64,000 nt of DNA from Sesamia nonagrioides (taxonomy: Eukaryota > Arthropoda > Insecta > Lepidoptera > Noctuidae). A program made the translations under genes and the position numbers. Under the pieces are notes generated by a model. It did no database searches and was not told where the DNA came from. It worked only from the letters and a program-made list of their open reading frames with translations. Below are positions 1 to 10,939 of the stretch, piece after piece; the stretch's first letter is position 1, and each line of letters starts with the position of its first letter. The stretch covers positions 410,001 to 474,000 of the forward strand of contig JADWQK010002432.1 of the NCBI GenBank assembly GCA_017933935.1, written 5' to 3'.

Positions 1-217
1 TAAACAAATCAATTGTTTACCTCTATTCTTTATCGAACTTGGCACAGGTATAAATTTAAGTTCAGTCCAATTTTTTCCTATCTATTTCATTTGGACAAGG
101 ACGGAAGATAAAATATTAGTTATAGTGCTGTCAAATTAAAATACTCCATACTCGTCTAAACTGACAGACGTGATTAAAAACATGGCCACTGAATATACGT
201 CAATTTACGTCAGGGGC

Positions 218-707
218 GGGCTAATTTGACAGGACTGCACTAATATTTATTTTCTGTGCTTTTCTTAGTGAATGGTGATCCCGCTTGGAGAAGAAGGCGT
301 AGAGGACGCAACTGCCTTGGCGCCTAACAAGCTAGAAACTACGCCTGCATCATCTAAGACAGACGGGAACTGGAGTTGGCGGGTGCTTAGAGTGGGGACT
401 CTGTCGGCCCACTGGGCGATCACAGGGAAGGCGGCGCACAGTGGCCATGTGTTGCCTTTCATAGTTAGACTAACAAGCGTTTCATGGAAGGGGCTCCGCA
501 TTGGTCTTTTGAGAGGTAACGATGGCCCTTCTATGTGTAGATAAGTGACTACCGGGGTGGCCTTAGTGAGGCAAGAATCCCACACACCTTGATCCTATCC
601 CCGAGGCCCAGGGGCCTTTTGAAGGTTTCCCCCCAATAACAAAAAAGGGGGAGGGCTAATTTAACAGTACTTAACTAATATTTATTTTCTGTGCTTTTCT
701 TAGTGAA
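218..707 (+). mobile_element. 380-bp insert between 55-bp direct duplications, R1-like LINE 3' material
   Basis: A 55-bp stretch at 218-272 recurs at 653-707 with about five mismatches, and 273-652 lies between. The insert is GC-richer than its surroundings. Near its end (about 553-590) it carries an ACCGGGGTGG motif followed by a CACACACC-type string, like the 3' UTR of the R1-like LINE at 34827-35884. A run of As precedes the second duplicate. I read it as a 5'-truncated retroposon with an unusually long target duplication. A 90-codon open frame inside matches nothing I recognise. Confidence 0.45.
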
Positions 708-1397
708 ATAAAAAGTTACTCTGAACTTAAATTCAGTACAGTTTGTGAATAAAGGAAATTGGGGTAATTGTACCATATTGTGATGGATAAAAGATAAAGG
801 GAAATGAGAGACCTGAACCTCAGTCCTATATTATAACTTTATGAATATTTAACGCGGAAATTAAAAGATGGGAGCAAACGCGGGCGTTATCTCTCAAGCG
901 CCACATGTGGCCCGTGTGGGTGAATTAATAAAATATCCCTTCCAAATATGGCGGATATTGTACTGGATTGGAACGTGTGTAAAAGATTAGGCTGGCTGAA
1001 CATTTTTGACGTGACATTGTCTTATAATTCGATAAAGTCGGCTGCATGCACGAAAAAACATGACTCATGCGCCATTACCCCATTTCCATTTAAGACTTTA
1101 AGTGTAAGGGAGAGCGCGGAACTATCCAATAATACATTTACATGTTTTCGTCAAGTATGAAGTGCAGTGAAAAGTGAATGTGGTGTCAATTGCTTAAAGC
1201 AACGGTTAATTGCGGAGATAAGTATTTGAAAAATGCAACCATTCCATCAGTATTTTCTTATGACACGTTCAACTATCGTCGGTGAACCGACTTCACAGAC
1301 AGCCGATTTTTAAAATCATTTTTAGGATTGTTTTGCCAACCAGTAAAGAGTTGTAGATTCAGTACACTTATGTAAAAACATAAATGAGCTGAATCTC
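708..1397. other. No recognised feature
   Basis: AT-rich sequence. A 70-codon open frame at 948-1160 has no motif I recognise, and I see no tRNA boxes, terminal repeats or LINE motifs. Confidence 0.5.
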
Positions 1398-1577
1398 TAC
1401 CCTAATTGCGAAACATACTATTACTTTTTCGAATTTGAATCGTTTGGAAGCATATTGCTAATTCATTCATCCCTATCTTCGAGAAATGTCCTACTCAAAG
1501 TAAATAACGCAATGAATATTCTTGAACTGTCAAAATGAAACCTATTACTACTGATAGTGTGTTACGTAATTACCCTG
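1398..1577. mobile_element. MITE-1 copy (terminal CACCCTAATTGCG type)
   Basis: The left end reads ACCCTAATTGCG and the right end reads ATTACCCTG, forming imperfect terminal inverted repeats of roughly 35 bp around a core of about 180 bp. The same layout recurs at 7359, 8458, 22033 and 55588. It is non-coding, so it would depend on an outside transposase whose family I cannot assign. Confidence 0.7.
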
Positions 1578-1632
1578 CTAGTTAGACTGGAAGCTGACGC
1601 CAAAATAGTTGGGAAAAGGATAGGAAGATGAA
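1578..1632 (+). mobile_element. SINE-5 3' end fragment
   Basis: The string around AGACTGGAAGCTGACGCC and TAGTTGGGAAAAGG, followed by GATGAAGA, matches the reverse complement of the start of the longer copy at 60065-60350. Only the 3' end is present. Confidence 0.5.
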
Positions 1633-3183
1633 GATATTTGTCTCAAATAACATATTTTCTTTCTCTTTCTTTTATGTCTGGTAGAGGACGTCTTTCCGCT
1701 GAAATAAGAATGGTGAATGTACCTTTTGTTTTTATTTTCAGGGGGCAACCTTCAAAATTCAAAAGGCACCCAACCTCTGGGGTCCGAGGTCGGAGAGTGT
1801 GGGATTTTTACCACACTGAAACCATGCTGGTGATCATCATCACGCACGTAGGGGGGGTTCTGGTTTATCTTAATAGACCAATTCCGGAAGCGCCCCTGTG
1901 CAACCTTTTAAGGGTAGACTGTAAAGGGACCTCCATTAGGCCTCACCGTGTACGACAGCACGTTACCACTGTGCCACCGTCTTTCTTGGAATCACTTGAT
2001 GGGTGCACAGGGTCCCCACTCTATGCGCACACGACCACAAAGGTCCACTTACCTTTTCTGGGTAAGCGGGTTAAGGCGTATTAGGCGCCAAAGCGGTTGC
2101 CTTGAATGTACCTCAATTATCTTTCCACAAAAGAGTACTAAAATTCAAAGCTGTGTAAGTGTATAAAATCAACCAATGCAAACAGTGGAAACTTGTAAAT
2201 TGTCTTCAAATTTATACTGTTAAATAGAAAAAAAGCTTAGGATTATGTATGTATTTTGAATTTTGTCACATATGTAATGATTGCTTAGGATCGTAAGTTT
2301 TATAACCGTAAGTTCCTATACAAGTAAAAAAAATAATTAAAAATATAGATCACAATGGTTCAGTTTGTATAGTAATCAAAATTCTTAATAATAGCAATCG
2401 TTAAAGTTAATTTGATGTAGGAGAGTTTTGACGGGTCAGCTAAGATGAGTGTCACGCGCATTTTTCATTGGACTTTCAAAATTATTTATAGTGTCGTTTA
2501 CTATATAAAAGCGCGTCATTTATGTAGTAAAAAGTGCATTCAGTAAATAATTCATAAAGAACATTGAAATATCGCAGCATAGTGGCCACATCATGACTTT
2601 GCCTCAAACCTCCCTCATAGACGGTTCACGCGGGCGTCTTTTTCAACTGTCATTGACGATATCCGCCATTATAGTGAAATAAAATGTTCAAAGAATTTCT
2701 ATAATTTGTTACACGTGTTTGGCAAAATTGTGGTATATATTCCACAGAGGCCATTGATCAAGAGTTGAGGTTGAATCTCACCTTGAAAAAGAAGAAGAGG
2801 AACTTGATTTAGAGAAATACATAACATAATGCGAGAAAGTAACGTTCTAAACAGAATCTAACGTAAAAGCTCGTTAAGTGAATGCCTGACGCATTCCACC
2901 TCCACAATGTTCTTTGTTTTTACATCCTCAAACATAATAAGATACAAGAACTATAAAATGCACTATTATAAAGAACATGCTGGAAATCCTAATTAAAATG
3001 GCTTAACAAGAGATGCTTCCTTACATTCTACCTCAAAGCTTTGTTCTTTCACGTTGTATTTCTTTGTGACTTTCAAATTAAAATACAGGTGGATTTGCTT
3101 ACTTCTGTAACTACCAATATCTGAGTGCAGACCAGAAAATATTTTATTCTCTGGTGTAATATCGTCTATACTGGATTGCATTG
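1633..3183. other. No recognised gene; one GC-richer block
   Basis: The block at about 1740-2110 is richer in GC and contains a 148-codon open frame (1638-2084) with no recognisable domain. The remainder is AT-rich. I see no splice-bounded exon, tRNA box or terminal repeat. Confidence 0.45.
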
Positions 3184-3933
3184 TATACAGAGTGGTCCAA
3201 CTAGTGACGTCAGCATTTTTTCTAGATTCCTCGCACCTGGGCGTATCCGAAAATACCCTATATATGTTCTGCGATTTTTCTTACTTATCTAGATTTTTTT
3301 TTTATTTTTTTTTTATTAGTTATAAACTAGTGCTTGACTGCAATCCCGCCTGATGATAAGCAGTGATGCAATCGTTGATGGTAAAACGCACTAGCTTATT
3401 AAGCCTATTCACTCAAAAAAACTGAGTGAATAGGAATGAAGACGGCAGTTGAGCGAGGTGATGCAATGTTTAACCCAACAACACGACTAACAATGCTGCG
3501 CCAGAGGATGATCTGGAGACCCGGTACACATCTCAACACAACTGCTCTGACCCGTCCTCCGTACGGCTTCACCAGACATCATGCCGGAACACGACGAAAC
3601 GCTTGGCGGCAAGACTTTGTCTGGTGGGTGGTAACTTATGCCAGCGGCTGATGTTGTTGCCTACCACCGAGTTATAATTTTGTTTGTGTATTTTTACTGA
3701 TTTCAAAACAACATTCAAGAAAATTATGTCACAAAAAAGACTGCAAAACATCTTCTACAAGAAAAAAATATAAATTTTTGAAACATCGCTGGCAGAAATC
3801 TAAATGACTAAAAAATATATTACCTAGAAAACTAAGAAAAATCGCAGAACATACATAGGGTAATTTCGGATAACCCCATGTGCGAGGAATCTAAAAAAAA
3901 ATGTTGACGTCACTAGTTGAACCAGCCTGTATA
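3184..3933. mobile_element. MITE-3 with ~110-bp inverted repeats, interrupted by family R
   Basis: The left arm from 3184 (CAGAGTGGTCCAACTAGTGA and onward) is the inverse of the right arm ending near 3933, with a few mismatches over more than 100 bp; both contain CTAGTGACGTCA and CCTCGCAC. TATA lies at both outer ends, compatible with a TA-type target site. A family R retroposon (3293-3671) sits in the middle. Without it the element would be about 370 bp. No transposase frame is present. Confidence 0.75.
3293..3671 (-). mobile_element. Family R retroposon, copy 1
   Basis: On the minus strand it starts CTCGGTGGTAGGCAAC and ends in a poly(A) tract (poly(T) at 3293-3320 as written). It has no tRNA-like A or B box. 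Its last ~100 bp before the poly(A) matches the end of LINE family L6 (16190-16490). It lies inside MITE-3 and is therefore younger than that element. Other copies are at 7975, 28634 and 61248. Confidence 0.75.
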
Positions 3934-4336
3934 CAATATGTAACAAAAACCCTGTTGTTCCTTCTGCCTACGTTTTAAGAATCGCTATACGGATGTAATA
4001 AAATACATCATTCATAAAAATCGCTCAACACAAATTATAATTAAAATAAATATTTAATTATTTATGTTGTAACCTATAACTGATTTGTTACCTCTGCAAT
4101 TCTGCATGAAGAAACTAGACATCAGTAGAACGTTCCCGCCAATCTCTTTAACATACAAAATCAGATATTCTAAACATTTTTTCGAATGTGTCGATGTTAA
4201 TAGTTATTTGATTGTGACCCCTCGACTAGACTATGATTGCTTTTTTAAATTATAATTTCATTAATGATGTGCTTGTAGGTAAATATATACATATGTACCT
4301 GAAAGGAACAACAGGGTTTTTGTTACATAGTGTATA
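3931..4336. mobile_element. MITE-4 (about 400 bp)
   Basis: The left end ACAATATGTAACAAAAACCC continues with TGTTGTTCCTT and is mirrored at 4308-4336, giving terminal inverted repeats of about 33 bp. It abuts MITE-3 directly, sharing the TATA at the junction. It is AT-rich and non-coding. Confidence 0.7.
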
Positions 4337-4569
4337 GAAAAAAGAAAAAATATTTATTGTAAGTCGTACAGGTAGATCATTAAACTAAATTAGGGTAAAC
4401 ACAATTAAAAATAAAAACAAGTTATGCAACGTAATTAATTGGTGATAACATTTTCCATCACACTTGCAGGCTTTGGACTGTTGTAACGATGAAGTGTAAG
4501 TAGATATTATTATGAATTTTACTTGTAAATTCAGCCGTGAGTGATAAAACAAAATTTAGTATAATTTAC

Positions 4570-5052
4570 TTCTTCTTCAGCCTATAGATGTCCACTGCTG
4601 GACAAAGACCTCCCCCAAGGCTTTCCACGTTGACCGGTCTTGTGCTGCCCGCATCCATCGGCTTCCCGCGACCTTCACCAGATCATCGGTCCACCTTGTT
4701 GGTGGCCTCCCTACGCTGCGTCTTCCAGTACGTGGCCGTCACTCCAGAACCTTATTGCCCCATCGACCATCGGTTGTACGAGCAATGTGCCCTGCCCACT
4801 GCCACTTAAATTTAGCGACTCGAAGAGCTCTGTCGGTGACTTTGCTTCTTCTGCGGATCTGCTCATTTCTCATTCGATCACGCAGAGAAACTTCGAGCAT
4901 AGCTCTTTCCATTGCCCTTTGTGTGACTTTGAGACCTTGTATGAAGACCATTGTGAGCGACCACGTTTCAGTTCCGTAAGTCCTCGCAGTGGCAACACAA
5001 ACTGGTCAAAGACTTTAGTCTTGAGACATTGTGGTATCTTGGACGACAAGAA
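4570..5052 (-). pseudogene. RTE-clade LINE, C-terminal end of the reverse transcriptase ORF and 3' end
   Basis: Read on the minus strand, the frame gives the RTE-type C-terminus: KVTQRAMERAMLEVSLRDR, then KWQWAGHIARTTDGRWG. After a frame slip come WRPRTGRR, GRPPTRWTDDLVKVAG and SRWMRAAQDR, and then VQQWTS. This is the region downstream of the RT domain in RTE LINEs. It is 5'-truncated, and a Helitron (5053) begins exactly where it stops. Fragments of the same family occur at 24094, 45770, 52168, 56161, 59869 and 60360. Confidence 0.8.
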
Positions 5053-5270
5053 TCTATACTTTATACTAATATATAAAGCTGAAGAGTTTGTTTGTATGTT
5101 TCTTTGTTTGTTCGCGCTAATCTCGGGAACTACTGGTCCGATTTGAAAAAATATATTAGCGTTGGATAGCCCATTAATCCAGAAAGGCTTTAGGCTACAT
5201 AACATCACGCTGCGACCAATAGGAGCTGAGCATAACTAATTCCACGCGAACGAAGTCGCTGGCGGCGATA
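5053..5270 (+). mobile_element. Helitron B copy, 3' end lost
   Basis: It begins TCTATAC after an A and continues with the AAGCTGAAGAGTTTGTTTG motif, GGATAGCCCATTAATCCAG and the CGCTGGCGGC near-terminal motif. The closing CTAG is missing. It is a non-autonomous short Helitron by structure. Better-preserved ends are at 6715-6906 and 18786-19026. Confidence 0.65.
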
Positions 5271-5659
5271 ATGCTGGCAGTAATAATATATAATTTACTT
5301 AAAACATCTTACTGAACCACTGCACAGAGGGGCGAGGGGCCCTGTTCCGCTATGCGCGCGCGGCTAGTACTACCACAATCTACCACAAATTGTGTTGTGC
5401 GCTCGGTAACCATACGGAAACAATTTGAAGAAACAATTTTTAAATGTATTTGAGAAAAAATATAACATTATGTAAAAATGATTGGAATCGGTTTAGTTGC
5501 TTATTCTGAACAAAGCATATTCACGATTCGTAAAAAGAAAAAATAGCGTTGTATATAATTACCAAAATATTTTATTTTAGTCTTTATATGTTTTTTTTTT
5601 TTCAATAACAATTAGTTTGACCTAAATTTTTCTTATGCCTTATTATCCATCCATACTAA
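5271..5659. other. No recognised feature
   Basis: AT-rich with short homopolymer runs. I see no open frame with motifs and no terminal repeats. Confidence 0.5.
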
Positions 5660-5905
5660 TCCATACTAATATTATAAATGCGAAAGTAACTCTGTCTGTC
5701 TGTTACGCTTTCCCGCTTAAACCTCTCCCGCTTAAACCTCTCAACCGATTTTGATGAAATTTGGCACAGACAATGCTTTAGACACCTGAGAAAGAACATT
5801 AGGGAAAAAAAACGGAACCGAATTTTGAAATCTATTCCCGAGGGAAATCTAAAAAGCGCGATATAACCGAATTCCACGTGGGCGAAGCCGCGGGCAGAAA
5901 GCTAG
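5660..5905 (+). mobile_element. Helitron A copy
   Basis: It starts TCCATACTAATATTATAAAT and ends in a GC-rich hairpin region (CGAAGCCGCGGGC) followed by CTAG, with T as the next base: 5' TC, 3' hairpin, CTAG, inserted A|T. This is Helitron structure. The core motif ACCGATTTTGATGAAATTTG is shared with the other A copies. Non-coding, about 246 bp. Confidence 0.75.
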
Positions 5906-6117
5906 TATTATAAATGCGAAAGTAACTCTGTCTGTCTGTTACGCTTTCCCGCTTAAACCTCTAAACCGATATTGATGAAATTTAGCACAGACAATCTTTA
6001 GATCCCGAGAAAGGACATAGGCTACCTTTTATTGAAAAATTTGATATTCCCGAGGGAAATCTAAAAAGCGCGATATAACCGAATTCCACGTGGGCGAAGC
6101 CGCGGGCGGATAGCTGG
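5906..6117 (+). mobile_element. Helitron A copy, 5'-trimmed, tandem to the previous one
   Basis: It starts at TATTATAAATGCGAAAG directly after the CTAG of the preceding copy and ends CCGCGGGCGGATAGCTGG, where CTGG stands in place of CTAG. The head-to-tail arrangement suggests insertion into the terminus or a read-through product. Confidence 0.65.
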
Positions 6118-6714
6118 TTGATAACATTTGTAAAATAAAAAAAAAATAAAAGAAAATGTTCACGCCAAATGTACTTACTATTCATTTCAAATATTGCATC
6201 AATTGGATAATAAAAAATTGTTTGGTTGGTAAAATTTTGTCAAAATAATTTTCCCTGAACGATAGGATCTCGCCATATTTAGAATACATTTTTTTTTAAA
6301 TAAGAATAATTTATTTGCAGAAAGCGCAGGTTTTATTAGTTCTAAAATATTTTTTTATTTTAGGTATTTAAATTTTGCCAAATCCTTTTCTTTTTTTTAA
6401 ATCTTCACTTTCTCTAGTATACACGATACGACGAACATAATATAAACCTAACCAAGATTTCATTTATATGACGACTTTACCACATTTAGAGATTTGGGTC
6501 TTACCGTTACAGAAGTAAAACTAAGAATAAACATTGTCTGTAGGTACAGAACGTCTAGACTTTATTTATTTTTACTAAAATTCTAAAAATATCGGTCGCA
6601 GGTGGTCGGTAGATATATTTGTTTTTATTTACTAGACAAATTAAATACATCTGTGTAATAGGATCTGAGGCTAATATAATCCAGTCTTTGACAAAGGTAG
6701 TACGAAAAATGCAA
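6118..6714. other. No recognised feature
   Basis: Very AT-rich, with poly(A) and poly(T) runs. There is no coding signal or terminal repeat that I can support. Confidence 0.5.
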
Positions 6715-6906
6715 TCTATACTAATACATAAAGCTGAAGAGTTTGTTTGAACGCGATAATCTCAGGAACTACGGGCACGATTTGAAAAATTCTTTTGCGT
6801 TGGATAGCCCATTAATCCAGGAAAGCTTTAGGCTATATAACATCACGCTGCGGCTAACAGGAGCAGAGCATAGCTAACTCTACGCGAAGTCGCTGGCGGC
6901 CGCTAG
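6715..6906 (+). mobile_element. Helitron B copy with both termini
   Basis: It begins TCTATACTAATACATAAAGC and ends CTGGCGGCCGCTAG followed by T. It is about 192 bp and shares the GGATAGCCCATTAATCCAG core with the other B copies. Confidence 0.7.
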
Positions 6907-7210
6907 TTTTATAAGAAAAAGACTCGTATAGAGAATATAGTATCTCCACCTCCGTAGTTTGGAAAACAGGTACAGCCATTGGTCGCAGGTGTCATTCGTG
7001 ACATTTTTGACAGTCATTATCGGTCGTTAGAAACCTGAAAGCCTTTTATAGTAGATTTCTAAAGTTCCCTATGTCGCATATTCCCAATCGGGGACAATGG
7101 CAGCTAATAATGGCATCATGCTTACGACACACAATGAACGACCCGCCTACGAAATCGATGATCTTGCTTTTTAAAATAATGTACGCGCTGCAGCTCATCT
7201 CTCCAACCTA

Positions 7211-7355
7211 CAGCCTAATCGGCAAACACATTTTTGTCAAATGATTGCGACTAATTGGGATCGTTTGGACCGTAGCTGAAATAATTTTAGTGTAAAATAA
7301 TATCAACTGCGGTTGAAACGACCCCAACTGGACGCAATCATCGCCGATTAGGCTG
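7211..7355. mobile_element. MITE-2 copy (terminal CAGCCTAATCGGC)
   Basis: The first 13 bases, CAGCCTAATCGGC, are exactly inverted at the right end, and an inner GATTGCG motif is also inverted. The element is 145 bp. A more complete fold is visible in the copy at 55350-55483. It lies 3 bp from a MITE-1 copy. Confidence 0.7.
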
Positions 7356-7358
7356 CTG

Positions 7359-7538
7359 CACCCTAATTGTGTAACACATTATTACTATCAGTTGGAATCA
7401 TTTTGAAGCTTATTGCTATTCCATTGCTACCTATGTTTGAAAATGTGTTTGCTCAACAAGATAAGTAAAGCAATGAATGGTGTTGGACTGTCAAAACGAA
7501 ACCCATTGCTACTGCTAATGTATTACGCAATTACCCTG
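7359..7538. mobile_element. MITE-1 copy
   Basis: Left terminus CACCCTAATTG, right terminus CAATTACCCTG, with internal TCAAAACGAAACCCATTGCT. About 180 bp and non-coding. Confidence 0.7.
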
Positions 7539-7619
7539 ATGGTTAAATCTCTCAGTTCTCACTTACAAACAATTTCTGAACCCCAATCGATTTATTTATA
7601 GCTTATCATTATTGGTTTC

Positions 7620-7735
7620 ATTTTTATTGGATATATACCCCCACAACCACACACACACATACATACACACACCCTACACCCGTGGGGTGTGTGTGAGGCA
7701 ACACCCACACACCCTAATACCTGTTCACACAACTA
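7620..7735. repeat. CA/GT-rich simple sequence with a short palindrome
   Basis: A run of ACAC and ATAC units precedes CACACACCC...GGGGTGTGTGTG, which can fold on itself. I see no gene. Confidence 0.6.
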
Positions 7736-7974
7736 CATGCCTTATGTTTTATTAAATTCCATTTATATTCACTGTTTATTACGTCTGGAACAAATGTTTC
7801 CATAATGATAAGACGGGGGTTGATAATTGCGACACAGTTTTAACTAATGCAGCTATAGTTTCTTTTTCTTTATGTATACATGTGTGTATGTTCCAAAACT
7901 AAACCTTATTCTTGTACATATTAAAACTTCATACACAATACTGTAGAAACACCAAATTACATAATGCCTGAAGT

Positions 7975-8391
7975 ATTTTTTTTTAATAATTATAAACTAG
8001 TGCTTGACTGCAATCTCGCCTGATGGTAAGCAGTGATGCAATCGTTGATGATAAAGCGCACTAGTTTATTAAGCCTATTCACTTAAAAAAACTTAGTGAA
8101 TAGGAAGGAAGACGGCAGTTGAGCGAAGTGATGCAATGTTAAACTCAGCAACACGACCAACGATGCTGCCCCAGAGGGAGATTGATCTGGAGACCCTCCA
8201 CGACCAAACTCCCGACACCACAACAATTGGCGTATCGTACCCGGCACACATCGCAACACAACTGCTCAGACCCGTCCTCCGTACGGCTTCACCAGACATC
8301 ATGCCGGAACACGACGAATCGCTTGGCGGCAAGACTTTGTCTGATGGGTGGTAACTTCTGCCGGCAGCCGATGTTATGGCCTACCACCGAG
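7975..8391 (-). mobile_element. Family R retroposon, copy 2
   Basis: Minus-strand copy with a poly(T) start at 7975 and the CTCGGTGGTAGG head at 8391. It is about 417 bp and contains the same ATGATGTCTGGTGAAGCC segment as the other copies. Its 72-79-codon open frames are shared by copies and look incidental. Confidence 0.75.
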
Positions 8392-8457
8392 TAAAATATT
8401 TCGAAGCATGCCATATTTTATCTACACACTAAAAAACTTAGCAGATGCAACAAACGG

Positions 8458-8638
8458 CACCCTAATTGCAAAACACATTACTACTATCAATTGGAATCAA
8501 TTTGAAACCAATTGCTAATCCATTGCTCCATCTGCTAGGAAAATGTGTCTGCTCAACAACGTAAATAACGCAATGAAAGTTGTTGAACTGTCAAAATGAA
8601 CCCAATTGTTACTGATAGTGTGTTACGCAATTACCCTG
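8458..8638. mobile_element. MITE-1 copy
   Basis: Left terminus CACCCTAATTGCAAAACACA, right terminus TGTGTTACGCAATTACCCTG. About 181 bp; the inverted repeats match over roughly 37 bp with mismatches. Confidence 0.75.
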
Positions 8639-8903
8639 CTGGATAAATAACTTGGTAACTACTAACAAATACAATAATATAATACTAAAACATACACTGT
8701 CTACTTAAAAACAAAACAAATTCTCTAGAGAAGAATTGGCACAGGAGAAAACGAAACCAGCAAATCACAAACGGGAATACGAATTACGCGAATGTTGTGC
8801 ACGTCTGTTATTGACACTAACACTAGAATAAGACCTTTGCAGAGTTAAATAATAGTAATAATAATAATTTGACAGTCGTTGTGCCGACACGTTGACAGCT
8901 GGC

Positions 8904-9300
8904 TCACACCTGAAACAGAGAGAGCATTCGAACACGGTACGCGGTCAGGTTGTTTCCTCCCTCTGTAGCCCCATAGTATGAGCGCATGACGTTTTCATTG
9001 ATGGATTGTGTCCATCTTATGCGCTGCACACTTCCGCCGGGAGCTGGGACCCTGTCAGAAGCCGATGGGCCTCGAGGTCCTAAGCGGTCCGGCAGCCGGC
9101 GTCCTCCCCGTCGGCGAGCAGGTGGTGGCGTCGTCGGCGGAGAGAAGTACTCGTCGCTCGAGCTCGACGCAACTGCTGCGGCCGGGGTTGTCACAGCGCT
9201 TGCAGTGGCGAGACCGGCGGCGGCGAGGCGGAACCGAGCAACGAGTCCGGAGATGGTGGGCGTGCACGTCGAGCGGCAGATCTTGTCAAAATTGCAAATT
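8904..9300 (-). pseudogene. GC-rich open frame, probable N-terminal part of a LINE ORF
   Basis: An open frame of about 130 codons on the minus strand stands out by GC content. It reads through a Pro/Arg-rich linker to RIRWTQSINENVMRSYYGAT, then LTAYRVRMLSLFQ. That W..x..N..xMRxYY pattern is like the Myb-like DNA-binding stretch near the N-terminus of several LINE ORFs; the exact clade is uncertain. No in-frame ATG opens it. It ends where the DNA reads CAG|GTGTGAG, which resembles a splice donor. A host exon is possible but less likely. Confidence 0.4.
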
Positions 9301-9715
9301 CATATTAAATAATTTTATGTTCTTGGTTTTGTATTGTCCACGGTGATCAGCAAACGTCAACATCAAATTTTTATCAGTATCTTTATATATATAATTCTGC
9401 TGTACGTGTGTATGTCATTGAACTCCTCCTAAACGGCTTGACCGATTTTAATGAATTTTTCTATATGCGTTTGAGTGGCGACCTGGATCGTTTAGATTCA
9501 CAAATCAACCCGGCGGATGGCGCTAATCGCTTGAAGAAGCATGTGATCTCGGAAACGGCCCTAACGATTTCGCTGAAAATTAATATGTGATGGTTTTCGG
9601 GGACGAAAAATCGATCTAGCTCAGTCTTATGTCTGGGGAAGCGCATAATTTCGAGTTTTGTCTTTCGCAATATTTCACGCATAATATGGGCGCTAATTTC
9701 GCGCGGCTTGACATA

Positions 9716-9790
9716 GCGGCTGTAGCGTAGTCGGTATTGGTATGGTTTACTCGCGATGGCTGGTGTTCCTTGGTTCAAACCCGGTCAATC
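9716..9790 (+). other. tRNA-like pol III promoter module inside Helitron C (left)
   Basis: TAGCGTAGTCGG at 9723-9734 fits the pol III A box, and GGTTCAAACCC at 9772-9782 fits the B box, with spacing close to that of a tRNA. The stems pair poorly, so this is a SINE-type head rather than a working tRNA. The mirrored module is at 14702-14782. Confidence 0.5.
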
Positions 9791-10939
9791 ACAAGTTTTT
9801 TTTTTTGTTTTTAGACAAGTTTATAGTTTTTTTTTTATTTTTTTTAGTTTTTTAAAAATATAACAACTAAAAGGCGAAAAAATAAAAAAGATATTTTTTT
9901 TTTATTTAACTAAATTTGTACTTATGAACTAAAAGAGAAAAAATAAATAGAAATAAATAATTATTTAATATTTTTTATTTTACTTAAAGAGACAGAAACA
10001 AGAGCTCTAGGGGTAGAGAGAGGTATGATATCTTTCTTACAAATGTAGATGACAATGCTTTCCATGGGTTTCTTCTTTCCATCCTAAATCTGCTGTACGT
10101 GTGTACGTCACTGAATTCCTCCTAGGCTGGTCCGATTTGAATGAAGTCTATGTATATAAATGAAAGTCGTGTTAGTTACTATATTTATAACTCAAGAACC
10201 GCTTAACCAGTATGGCTCAAAATTGGTAGGGAGGTAGATAAGTACTGGGAGAAGGACATATCACATAGGATACTTTTTATCCCGTTCCCGCGGTTCCTGT
10301 CGTTCCCGTGTGACGTGACATAAGACATGGTTTAACAAAACGCAACTGACATGGAATAACAAAACAACTCAGTCAAAATATAAGTTAGCGGTTCATTTGT
10401 TAAAAATGGTATAAACACACTCCTACACTACTCAGCATATTAAAAAAAAGTCTTACCGGTTGAATGTTGATGCATTTATTTAAAGCAAGGAATATAAATG
10501 CTCTCTGCCGGTTTAATTTTTTTAATAAAAGCCCCAAAGCAAACTGCAACTTCAACATTTCTAATATTGTATTGCTGTGCCATTTACCACTTCACTACAT
10601 ACTATAAAACAAAGTTACTTTCTCTTTCCCTATGTTCCTTTGTATGATTAAATCTTTAAAACTGCGAAACAGATTTTGATGAGGTTTCTTTTAATAGATA
10701 GAGTAATTAAAAAGAAACGTTTATATGTATAATAACATTCATTAAATTGTGGAGAAACACTATCGCTCGCCCACATGTGGGAGTGATGAGAGGAGGCACA
10801 AGTCTGTTGCCGCGAAAAATCGCAGTACAGCGGACAGAGCTCCGGCGGGGTCTCATGGCGACATGGAAAGTGTGATTGTCGCAATCCAGCACTGAGCACG
10901 CCGCAATAGCGGCGGTAAGTCCTCTCTTTGAGGAGTAGC

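Noticed and set aside
1638..2084. 148-codon open frame
   Set aside because: No domain, no start context, and overlaps unassigned repeat-like DNA; too weak to call a gene.
9461..9778. 105-codon minus-strand frame conserved at 14717-15034
   Set aside because: It is conserved only because both arms are the same Helitron. It overlaps the tRNA-like module and has no recognised domain.
9716..9790. Functional tRNA within the Helitron
   Set aside because: Good pol III boxes but poor acceptor and T stems; kept only as a promoter-like module.
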